Shown here: positions 26,301 to 37,100 of the stretch, one piece after another
Layout of the letters: the number at the start of each line of letters is the position of its first letter
Numbering within the stretch: position 1 is the stretch's first letter
Assembly: GCF_910589235.1 (NCBI RefSeq)
Contig: NC_060958.1
Coordinates: forward strand, 9,876,437-9,940,436
DNA: 64,000 nt
Reading direction: 5' to 3'
From: Vespa crabro
Taxonomy: Eukaryota; Arthropoda; Insecta; Hymenoptera; Vespidae
Notes under the pieces: model-generated
What the model saw: the letters and a program-made list of their open reading frames with translations, nothing else
Told to the model about the DNA's origin: nothing
The model's database searches: none
Position numbers and translations under genes: made by a program

Positions 26301-26536
26301 ACCTATCTTCGCGCCTCCAACGATGGTTAGAATTCTTTAGCAAATTTATTTTCTATTTTCTATTTCTTTGTTGGCGTTGATTCGAATTACAGACACAATT
26401 GTTAATTTCTACATTTCTCAATATCAAATCGTTGATTTATTTTATTTTATCAGTAGATAATAGTACGTAGAAGATTGTATAAGAAAATAACAGGTAATAC
26501 ATTCTAAGTTTAACTTAGGAAAACGCACGTTTCAAT

Positions 26537-26539
<3 letters not shown>

Positions 26540-26615
<76 letters not shown>

Positions 26616-26616
26616 T
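26540..26616. repeat. Compound (CT)n(AT)n microsatellite
   Basis: About fourteen CT units pass directly into about twenty-four AT units. It lies between the Spargel promoter and the start of the cysteine-rich gene. Confidence 0.95.
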
Positions 26617-27231
26617 TTTTTTTTTCTTTTTGTTGCACATACGTAGATCGTTATCTTTACATCGGTAACCTTAGTTTTTACGCATGTAAAGTAAGGTTAA
26701 TTATTCGAATCGTCAATTCAATATATTTTTTTTTTAATTGGAATTTGAATAATTCTTTCAGAAATAATATTTATTAACAAAGAAGAAAGTAATGAATCAT
26801 GACGATATCCTAAGGAACTTTTTCGAAACTTCTCTTTTACTCAGGAAACTTATGTTTTTCGAAAATAATTTTGTTGTTTACTTAGAAAAAGACTATTTTA
26901 GTTTGATGATCTCATTTGTAGATATCTGTTGCATTTTATTTTTTTCAATACGGTTGTTTACCGTAACCAAAGAGGGTTGGTTTCTATGGTAACTATATGT
27001 CAATCAAAAACAATGTGGTTAAGAGCATGAGTCACTTTCTCATTGCAATCATTATCATTCATTTTCCATCGGATAACCGAAGCAAACAAAGTGACAATAG
27101 GTATTTCGAAAATGTAAACCAAATATTATGTATCTAATATATTTTTAATAGACCGTCATAAAGAAAAAACTTGGCTCTAAATGGCATCACATCGTAATCT
27201 ATATTCGATCACAAGTTGAACATTTAACGTT

Positions 27232-29773
27232 ATGTCCTGTTGCGAGGGAGTCGATAGTATCGAACGTTCTCCTGGCACTGGTTGTTGTGGTAAATAATTT
27301 AAATTAATTAAAAAAATAAAAACAATCGTTATTTTTGTATAAATATATAAATGAAATCCATTGATTTAATATTAGGAACGAAGTGTACGGTCGGATCAAG
27401 TGGATGTTCCACTTTAGAATCTCGTATTCGTTCTTGCCATTGTCAAAATAACGTCGGTTGTTTGGATCGTAATGATTGTGGCGGATTTCGTCCTAGCGGT
27501 ACTGCAGCTACAGGCGCATGTCCAGGACCGTGTCAATGCTTAGAGGAGGAAATCTGGAATAGTAACGTTCCACCTAAGCCGAATTGCGAGTGGTTAAGCA
27601 ACTTCTCTGAGCTCCGACGGCAGTGGAGCAATCATGCTCGTCAACAGAACTGCAAGTGTTGCAACTGTCGATCATGGTAGGTAATCCTGTGTGAAAACAA
27701 AGAGGTAATTCATTTCGCAATTAATTTTTGAAGCAAATGAAGAAAATTGTTTCGTCGACATGTTATTATATATATGATAGATAAAGGATGTTGAACGGTA
27801 AGGATCGAATTAAAGATTGTCTGCTATTTTTTTCATTATTTTTTATTCGTAATTTCATTATATACTTCGTTCGATTCGATTCGCAGTAGAACTGTCGCCC
27901 CCTGTCGACCGTGCTTACCGACAACGCTTTGCACTTCCGGCTTCGTCGTACCTTCATCGGACTGTCAGGTATACCGAGGTAGAAGCACGTCGAATGGACC
28001 AGATTCCTTTCACTAAAGCGAGTCAAGGCAAACTTACTTCGCAGCAACGATGAAAATAGGGTGAAAATGAGAAAGTATCAAGTAGAAGTACAAAATGTGT
28101 GGTAATTCAGGAAATGAGGTAAAACAGGATTATTCTCATTAGGGAAAATTATCCATCGTTGCTTCGAAGTTCGAGCGAGTTGCTCGTACATATCCTATGT
28201 AGATAGAGTTAAATAAGTAGGAAATCACGAAACGTCTCTTTCTCACTATCGTTAGGATTATTGCGAGGATCATCGTTTAGCCGGTGGTGCAAACGATAAA
28301 AGAGATTTAAGTCCAGTGGAATCAACATCCTCGAGGGAGTCTCGTAATGTTCGAAGAGAAGCCGGGGGTGGTTGTCCGCCACCAGGATGCGGTCGATCCT
28401 GCCAAACGGCACGCTGTCGATCACCTAGTACGGATCGTTCCTCTTCGTGCTCTTGGTGTCCTACGTCCGTACAGCGCCCTTCTTCTCCATGTAAACCATC
28501 GACTCTTTGTCAACCCTGTGCTCCTTCACCAAAGTCCATCTTAAAAAAGCGAAGCTGTTGTCAGTGCGCAACCGGTTATTGCATGTGTCAACCGATGCCA
28601 CGGAACTGTAATTGTCCTCCTCCGATCCAAATTGATGCTCGAGCAGAACGAGATTGCACTTGCGACTGTCCTTCCTCTCCGGAATGTGCATGTCCACCGA
28701 GCGAACGAAGATTTCCTAGAACAATAGTGAAATGTCCAAACGCCAGATTATGTTGTCCATTGCCGCGATTACCGCCTGGTCCAAAGTGTCACTGCGATCG
28801 CTGTCAGCCCTGTTTACCGGCACCTTGTGATCCCTGTACTTCCAGCATCTGTCGGAATGTCATTCCAAAAGCGAATCCCTGTTGTCCAAGTTCACCGTGT
28901 CCACCGCGTTCTCCTTGCCGTCCTAAATCTCCTGATCTTCAACCTTGCCGCTTGCCGTCACCTTGTCGTAAATCAACGCAACGATATTGTCTCGGAAGGA
29001 ATTCTTGTCGTGATGATACTTACAATGAATGTCCACGTGCTGCGAATGATAGACGATCGTCGGGAATCTGCGGAGGAACAGGTCAGTCTTCGACGATTCG
29101 TCGTAGACGGGCAGGCGGTGATAGGCGTGAAGAAATAATCGCAACGAAATTCAAGGACGAGTCAATAAGCACAAACGATCACGAGGGTGAACCGCGAAAT
29201 CCTTTCTTATCGGGATACTGTGAGAAAGCCGACGATAGAGAATGCGAACGCGAGGGTGGGGGTTGTTCGTATGAACTGGATTTGCTTGATTGTCGTCGAC
29301 ATATCGACAGGTCTGACGAAATTCGATCAGACAATGCTTTCAATCATACTTCCAGCTTGAATACAGTTAGTTGCTCTGCTTATCAACGTCGCGACGAATC
29401 CGTTCAAGCGAGATTCGATATTGATTGCGATTATTCTCGTGAATTAGCTTCAATCGATGATTCATCTTGTCATCGTTACCATTATCGTGATCCAAATAGT
29501 ACGTGCAATTCTTCTTGCACAAAATCTTTTCAGGATTGTTTACAATGTTGTTGCGGTCGGGATGAAATCGGATGCGATCTTTACTGCGATTATTGTTGTT
29601 CTTTTAAGGATGAATCACGATGTCGTTGCGCACCCGATGGGAATGGCTGCGATAAAACGTGCAATTATTGTTGTGCGTTTAATGATTCCAACATGATTAT
29701 AGTCGATGACATATCAGCCATGAAAGATGAGCGAAAGGATGTTTCAAACGTTATCTCGAATGGTGATGATTAA
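27232..29773 (+). CDS. Uncharacterised cysteine/proline-rich protein
   Basis: Four exons (27232-27289, 27376-27676, 27887-27968, 28256-29773) chain in phase to 652 residues. I do not recognise a family. The protein opens with MSCCEGV and has no signal peptide. One low-cysteine stretch (CEWLSNFSELRRQWSNHA, about residues 95-112) is flanked by CPGPCQC and CKCCNC. Residues of about 170-390 are dense in Cys, Pro, Arg and Ser, with CxC, CC and PCxPC patterns. A more acidic, polar stretch follows, and the C-terminus has three related cysteine-rich units (LQCCCGRDEIGCDLYC, DYCCSFKDESRC, NYCCAFNDSN). Such composition occurs in metal-binding, cuticular and sperm outer-fibre or keratin-associated-like proteins, but nothing here decides between them. 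Four junctions that agree in phase and a 1.5 kb terminal exon make it a real gene. The missing signal peptide argues against secretion. Confidence 0.82.
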
Positions 29774-31887
29774 TGATGATAATCGATGAATAGAAGAAAA
29801 TAACGAGGGTGCAATATAGAAACCGCCTAATGTCGCTTCGTGAATGTTGTTATTGTTGCACGTATACGCGTAAATATGTTTTTATCCATTTGCGGACAAT
29901 ATTAATTATCCGATATTTTTTTGTACATGAAGTTTATTTATTTAGATATTTTTGACAAAAATTATTTTATTACACACATAAACGTATATCTCTAATGAGA
30001 CTATACATGCATATAAACACTGTCCGTTAATGGATTAAAGAACGTGCAAGGAGTGAACTATGCATCAATTCAAAAAAAGTTGAAATTAAAGTTTATCACC
30101 GAAGAAAGTTGGATTCAATTTTAATTCGACTAGTCTTTCCTATAATCATAATTTCGATGCATTGCATTTAAAAGACGTGCAGACTCGTCCTTGCACGCGC
30201 TCGAGTGAGATAGACATTTACTTGTATCCTTGTCTGTGTCTCACCAAAGGGCCAATGTGACACGTGGTGTGGTGGGTCCGGTAGGTGGAGATAACACGAC
30301 GATGATAACATGGAGCACAAGCGCACAGACCTGTCGGTGCAATTGGAAGAAGAGAGACGTGTCCTGCAAGGACATCTTCTCTTACATCGGAGCCATCGGT
30401 CATTCTGCTCTTTCACCTGGCCCTCTTACCCTTCTATCCTTCGTCCTACTAATCTTCCTTGCCGTTACCTGGTCCTCCGGATTAACCCTTTATCACCGTT
30501 ATTTTTTCCCGAAAAAATTATGTATAAAATATTTCGGTCGATGATTAAACGATACTTCGAAACACATTTAAACGTTGTCCTTTTTATAATGATTTTTGTA
30601 TACTTAATTTCTTTTTTTCTAATGATATCTTTTCTGTAGAAAACAAAAATGATCAATCTTTTCTTTCGCGTCTTTTTCATGAATTTAATTTTACAAGCAA
30701 TAATATTATCGTCATCATAAAAAATGTACAATTTTGACAGATATAAGAGGATTTCCCAAATGAATTATTCCATATTAACACGTAGTCGATTCCATTTCGA
30801 TCGAGAGCATTTATTTCTTATATGATATATAATATAAGATATTATTTATCATATAAATTAAGATATATTGCCATACAAACACGTCATGGAAAAGAGTGTC
30901 GTAAAAACGTGAAACAATGTTATGGAATGCTGATAATCGTAGGAATGCGAATGTTACAAAGAAAAACTTGGGTCGAAAAACATCTCGAAAAACAATTTGA
31001 AAAATAACTCAAAAAACAACTTTCAACAAAATATATAGTCATAATTGAAAAAATAATATATACAACTTTCGAATTTTAGTTTTCGTAAGCCATTTTTCTG
31101 CTTTTATTGAACTTTCTAAATCCTATAGTAATTGTAAGACCTTAACTCTTCGTAATATTTCTTAATATATTTGTCGATATTGCTTTCGCTTGTACAACAA
31201 TAGACGGAGACTAAAATAACAGTTCATTACTTAGAAATTATTCCTTTTTTGAAGTTTATATTTCATATGTACATTGTATAAATATCAATAAATCATTTGT
31301 GCTGAGATTTCTTTTTAAATAGCAGCTGCTGGGTCATGCCAGGTATATCCCAATATACCTTTGTAAAATGCCTTGTAAATCATAAATGCTTGGCAATATT
31401 CTGAACTTCGATGACTAAGAGTTAAATTACTTATCGCGCAGGTACTTTTCTATTGCTTTGTTGCAACAACTTGATCGATGCACAGGGTATACTGTAATTA
31501 GAAGACAAAGTGTCAGTTTTGGAATGATGGATTAATTGTAAACGTCACAAGAATGATTCTAGTATATCTTCAAGCTAGCATTATTCCTGACATAGAAATT
31601 TCGATTATGGACAATGACAAGGAATATTGGAATAATAATTCAAATTCCAATGTTGTAGTTTCTATTAAAATAAGAAGATTCGTACATTATTAATTTTTAT
31701 TTTAATGTATGATTAAAATTCTATAAAATAATATAATGTCAGAGGTTAAAAATATTTAAAGATTCGTATCGTTTGACACAATTATTTTGTCATTTAATTG
31801 CGTCAACTGCGAGAGTAACTTCGCGCCTCCCTCTACTTTCATCTTAACGAGGTGACGCGCTATCATGATCATGCATCAGTCGTCGAA
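29774..31887. other. Intergenic region with an open, GC-richer island at 30.16-30.55 kb
   Basis: Mostly AT-rich with no supported gene. From 30160 to 30550 several frames on both strands are open. One plus-strand frame (from 30230) ends in a hydrophobic segment (LLSFVLLIFLAV), but the frames compete, no splice-supported chain was found, and no family is recognisable. I treat it as a possible unrecognised exon or conserved element, not a gene. Confidence 0.4.
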
Positions 31888-33734
31888 ATGACGCGCAACG
31901 GAGCGTTTCCATTGTCATCTTCGTCTTCCTTCTTTTGCTTCTTGTTACTCCTTGCGACGTTACCTTCGCATCAAGAAGTTCGCGCTTCGGTTACTTTCGA
32001 CTTAAGTCCTTTACTTTTTGGAGCGTTGGTGAAAGATTCAAAGTCGCACGAATTGAAAGATACAAAATTACCGGGTTGCATAGAGTGCGGGGAGTACAGG
32101 TATCTATGTAATATATGTATGCATACGTAGGTATTAATATATTTATGAAAATATTAAACGATATATTTGATGTTAAAATCGTATAAAACTATCCGCATAT
32201 TGTTACTTTGCAGCAGTATTAGCGTTAATTAAATTATTATTAGAATTAAAATAAGGAGTTAAATTTCACAAATATCGACTATGTACTTATTTATCTTTGA
32301 TATTAAATATTTGTGATCCTGTTCTTCTGCATGATCCTTTTTTTCTTTTCCTTTTTTTTTTTTTTTTTTTTTGATGATGATGAAGTATACAAGGATATCG
32401 TTAAAAAATAAGTAATTCGAATTAGTCTGACAGTGTCACAGGAAAATAAGGATTTTTTCTATAGCGAATTTGTATGCACATATAGATGCCCGGAAAATTC
32501 GTCAAAGTGTCTCTTGGGCTCCGTATCGGATCCTTGCGGATGCTGCAAAGCTGGTATATGCGCTCGTCTTGGCGGAGAGCCCTGTTGGAATTCGAGTATC
32601 CCGGAACTTAACGCTAACAGCCGTAAGGATGGCCTCTGTGCGAGGAATTATTTTTGCCAATTACGTTCCGATCTTCAGGAAGAGGTATAGCTTTTATTTG
32701 CATCGCCTGTTTCTCATAATTCCTTTGATAATTTGTACAATAATTATACGATGCGATTATAATTTTGTAATTTTCTTGAAATCTAAAGCCGGAAAACTAT
32801 CACGATATTGCACAATAAACTTGCGATATTAATGCAAGTTGTCTACCTACGTTAACGTTAATTCAACGAACTTATCTGATCCATTCTCGCGAGTGAAAGT
32901 AATCTCGTCTTGTTGCGTTTCGTGGGCGTCGAATGTAGTATCACGTGCAATCAAATAATCAAGCAGATCGGATATAATTCGATATAATATAAGAGATCTC
33001 GCGCAATCAAATAATTAAGTAGATTGGATACAATGAGAGAGAAAAGCTTTTGTTAGTTTCTTATCGTATGGTCTTTGATTTTTCATCGATTCCCTTCGAA
33101 CGTTGTATTACATACGATATTTTCTTTTGATTTAGGATGAAGCTGAAGCGATCTGTATCTGCATGGAGCAGACACCAGCATGCGGTAGCGACGAAGTGAC
33201 TTATGAAACACCATGCGCTCTTCATGAGGAAGCGATGAAGCTCAAGAATCATTTGTCTTTGAAATTACAGCATCTTGGTCCTTGCCAAACTCGACCATGG
33301 ATCGTTTCCTACTCGGAACATGTCGTCTCGAGTGTTGGCCAACGTGTTCTCCTTGCTTGCGAGACTAAAGGTTTTCCAGTACCTGATATTTTCTGGGAGT
33401 TTCATTCTCCTGATGGAAAGAAGGTTCTCAAACTAACAGGTAAGCGATAATTATGATTTTTATTTGTTCGAAAGATACGGGTACTTTACAAGATAAAGAA
33501 GAAAAGAAGTTGATATCAGAAGTAGATATTTTTTTTTTCTTATTTTTATGATTTGGGTTTAAAGGTGAGGACCATGTCATCACTGTACAAAGTGATCAAG
33601 ATTCGAAATCTTTGACGAGAACGTCTTGGCTCCAACTGCCACGGTTGACTAAAGAACACGTTGGGACGTATCATTGCATTGCCAATAATTCGATAGGACA
33701 GGCAGGCGCAGCTTCTTTCGTATCGATGGTTTAA
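31888..33734 (+). CDS. Secreted IGFBP-Kazal-Ig protein (IGFBP-related protein 1 type)
   Basis: Four exons (31888-32099, 32465-32684, 33136-33439, 33565-33734) give 301 residues. Residues of about 1-33 are a signal peptide with a serine run and a FCFLLLLATLP core. An IGFBP N-terminal module follows (about 58-140; CIECGEYSEFVC, then DPCGCCKAGICAR with the diagnostic GCGCC-like block), then a Kazal-type module (about 150-190; CMEQTPACGSDEVTYETPC) and one C2-type immunoglobulin domain (about 193-298; LLACETKG, then GTYHCIANNSIG). This order equals vertebrate IGFBP7 and its insect relatives, which are extracellular and bind insulin-like or other growth factors. The GCGCC signature reads CGCC here. 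The ATG at 31888 was chosen because the signal peptide follows it; an in-frame GTG upstream is not a eukaryotic start. The first intron has a poly-T tract near 32345-32370. Confidence 0.88.
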
Positions 33735-33979
33735 GGTCCTGATTACGTTCCGTAGAAAAAGTGAGTTCGATTGTGGTGGAAAGTGGAAAGCGGATTAGAA
33801 TGGAATTAAGGGAAAAGGAGAAACATTAATCACGTTCGTCTGGAAAAAATCATTATCGTATTAAATATTTCTTTTTCGATCGTGCAAATGATCGAATCAA
33901 TGTTTTCAAAAAAAATGAAACTATCATTCATAGGTATCGCTTTACACATTTACACCACAACAACTTCTCATTTTTATCA

Positions 33980-34003
33980 CCCGACTATTATTTATTTGTC
34001 GGG
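33980..34003. promoter_or_regulatory. Hairpin between convergent 3' ends, AU-rich loop
   Basis: CCCGAC and GTCGGG form a perfect 6-bp inverted repeat around a 12-base loop (TATTATTTATTT). Read on the plus strand, the loop in the IGFBP-type 3' UTR is AU-rich with an AUUUA core. Read on the minus strand, the loop contains AATAAA, a possible poly(A) signal for the prominin transcript. A plus-strand AATAAA follows at 34018-34023. Confidence 0.5.
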
Positions 34004-34105
34004 TTCAGGAATATATAAATAAATATTATCTAATGTCAGCAGCATTTTTAAAATCGAAGCAATCGTATCCTTATTTTAAAAAAATTGAATTTCCTTCTGC
34101 GCTCG

Positions 34106-37100
34106 TCACCATCCTTCTTGCGTCGTTCTGAAAGATTTTAAATCATGATTAATGTTGCGTATAAAATTTCGATTGTAATTAGATACTTACTCTGGACTTT
34201 GCCATGTCTCGCGGTCTATCACCACAGTTTCTGGACTTTCTCTGGATAAAAAGTAAGTTGCAATGTATAAAAATAATGTGTAACTTTTAAAATGTTTTGT
34301 CTTTGATTAGCAGATTTTTTTTAAACATGTTTTACAAACAAATTTAATTATAGTACATAGTAACGAAATGAGATGTTAATTTTCGATTGTTATTAATATT
34401 TTCAAATCGATGAGTAATACCGCGGATGATTTCTTTGTCGGATGCGTTAAAATTATTCAATAGTAGACGCTATCAAAGCATACTCGACAAGCTTGAACTA
34501 CTTGAATTTGTTTAATTTGTTCAGTGGTTTTGAGTGCTCGAGATCGATCAAAAGCCGCAGTTCAATACTATGTACTTGCTCGCTCGTATAATGTATGCTA
34601 GGTTTGAAGGGATCGAATGAAGCAAGGGAAGTAGGGAATAAAACAATCGATGTTTTCATGAAACGACAAAAAGCAGATGAGTTGGCTGTGCCATAAAAAC
34701 AACTTCTGGATGATAGTATATATAACGAAGTAAAACTAACGATCTCATCGATAATAAAGACGTATCCTTCTTCGAAAATGATGGTCTTCGATATACCAAA
34801 GATAAAATATGAGCAATTGGTGTACTGACAATCATAATAAGCGCACTTATCAACGTAGCAAACCAGAATCCGTCCTGAAAAAAAAACAAAAAAAACAAAA
34901 AAAAAAAAGAAAAAAGAAAGAAAGAATAAAGAACAGTAAAGAACCTTCGTACGAAGAAGATATAAAATATTTCATATTTTTGACATTTATTATCGTGACG
35001 TACTAGAGGGCCTAAAATGTGATTGCACAAAAGAAGCCTCATTCCTTTTAATATTTCCCATAATGGTTGACACTTTGAAACTCCGCTATTCATTTCCGAT
35101 ATTACGTGAGTTCTCCATTGATCTAAATAATTATTTAATCGATTTGTAAATGCTTTTCCTTTCTGAAAACAAACAGAAAATATTGTTTCGATTAAGAAAA
35201 TAGGAAATAAGTAAAGATTACTTATTTACCAATTGGGCAATTTTATCTCCCTGATTATCAATATAATATTGAATTGTTTTTAAATGCGAAATGGATTGGT
35301 TGACTTGTCGTAGAAGTGGTAGCAGTTGTAATTCCAATATGGCTATTTGATAAACCAGATTATCTTGTAGCTTCATCAGTGGCTTCACTCTTCGCGACGT
35401 AAGGTCTCTCATATTAGAGCCAATAATTTGCAAATCTCGAGCGACGCTTCTATCGCTAAGTTGACGAGCTATACTATCCAGTTGATCGGACAAAGCATTT
35501 AGATCCTTGCTTAAAATTGGCCCTTGTATCTGTTACAACGTAAACGTATATTATTTCAGTAGATTCGTTTAATCGATTATTCAATTTCGTACGTAAGTTT
35601 TAGCTTTATTCGTTGTTTTCTCTTGAATAACAACGATTAAGAAATTAACAAATTTAGTGTACCATAATTCTATGTTCCGTAAGATTTGGTCCACAAGCAT
35701 ATAGAAGATTCTGAAGTCGTTGTTGCAAGCCAGGTGTTAATATCTTGAGACCCTTTAAGTCGACTTTTAATTTTGACTTTGCCCTAGACAAACCAGTCCA
35801 CATCCAGTGTTCTGTAAGTTGCTCTAATTGCATCGTACGATCAAGTCGAAACGCAGGATACGCTGCTTCGTTCTTTTCACACTTTCTATAGAACAACGGA
35901 ATATTTAATATTTATTTGTATATATGAATTTTTCTCTTTAGAAGGTAGATCGTATTTCGTTTCATTAAGATCATGTAACTCACTCGAACATATCCTTCAA
36001 AGACACGCTCAATCTTCTTCCGAGGAAGGTTCGGGTTTCCAAAACGGCCTCTAACGTACGATATTCAGGATCGTAAAGTGGTCGGCAGAGTAACATCTCC
36101 ATGTGACCAGATAACGCTAATCCTGCTACGAATATCGCCCATAAAGCGATCGAAATGAAGGAGCTCGTAAACACAGTACTGAAATCCGATAGAAAGTACT
36201 CTTAGCAATCTATTTTCCAATAGTTAAGATAAAGCAAAGTATTGTTAAGAGGATTTAATATTGTTATAAAACTTTTTTGTTATAATCTTTTTTTTTTCAT
36301 TAATATATCGTTAATCGGTTTATTTAGATCTAATTGTTTTATTAATGAGTCAATCATTTTTATTTATGTCTCTTGGAAAATTTTCCATTTTATAGATTGA
36401 ATTTATATGGGATTAGGACCTTTCGTTCGAAGGATTTTTTTTTTTTTATTGAACTTAGGAATTTAACAGAAGTAATAACTTTGAGTTGATGTTTCTGAAA
36501 AATTTTATTTCTATACTTACCACAAGAGGGTCGGTCGCACTTTACCCTCGGACGATCCACAATGGCAACGAAGAGCTGCGAGTAATAATAGCCAGACGGG
36601 TAAAATGCAGAGAAAAGTACCTGTCCGACAAAATCGAAGGACGGTTATTATTTTCTGTGTTCGATATCGGACATTCGCCTCCTACGCAATGTTTTATCGC
36701 GAAAACGTTTGACGTTGCATCCGGAGGAATGATTTGTTTTTTTACATGAGATTCACGTTCATTTCCATGGAGAAAAGACGTGTGCTTTTCATAAAATAGG
36801 ACGTGCGAATTCTCTTTGAGAAAATAAATTTGTTCTAGAGACTTATAATTAAACATTCTCTAATTAAGAGAACAAAGAAAATGAATTTTTTTCTTTTTTA
36901 ACGCTAAACAATAATGTCCTTTCGTTTCTTGTCTCTTGGACAAATAAGTAATATAGGCTCTGTTTTACCGTTGTTATTGTTATTGTTATTGTAACTCGTA
37001 TTCTTTTCTTTTGGCATTTTTGATAGTTTGGAAGTAGTAGATGGAGAAGTTGAACGAGTGAAAGATCGAAAAAATAGAAAAGTAGACCATGGTACAGAAT

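Larger units (their letters stand above)
24819..27231. other. Divergent 5' region of Spargel and the cysteine-rich gene
   Basis: No confident coding sequence. On the minus strand a good donor (GCG then GTGAGA) ends a likely non-coding leader exon at 25401; the frame it would feed into exon 24862-24750 has a stop just upstream, which supports translation starting at 24818. The same leader carries a five-codon upstream ORF starting at an ATG near 25425. Positions 25.1-26.3 kb are noticeably richer in CpG than the flanks, as expected of a promoter. Open frames here look like shadows of that composition and of a CA/TG repeat near 25545-25585. Confidence 0.5.

Noticed and set aside
28347..29144. 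Several overlapping frames inside the cysteine-rich gene, both strands
   Set aside because: Shadows of the 1.5 kb terminal exon, whose own frame is supported by in-phase upstream exons.
36542..36856. Minus-strand 104-codon frame near the prominin membrane exon
   Set aside because: It reads the exon 36620-36521 in the wrong phase; the frame giving FLCILPVWLLLLAAL joins both neighbours.
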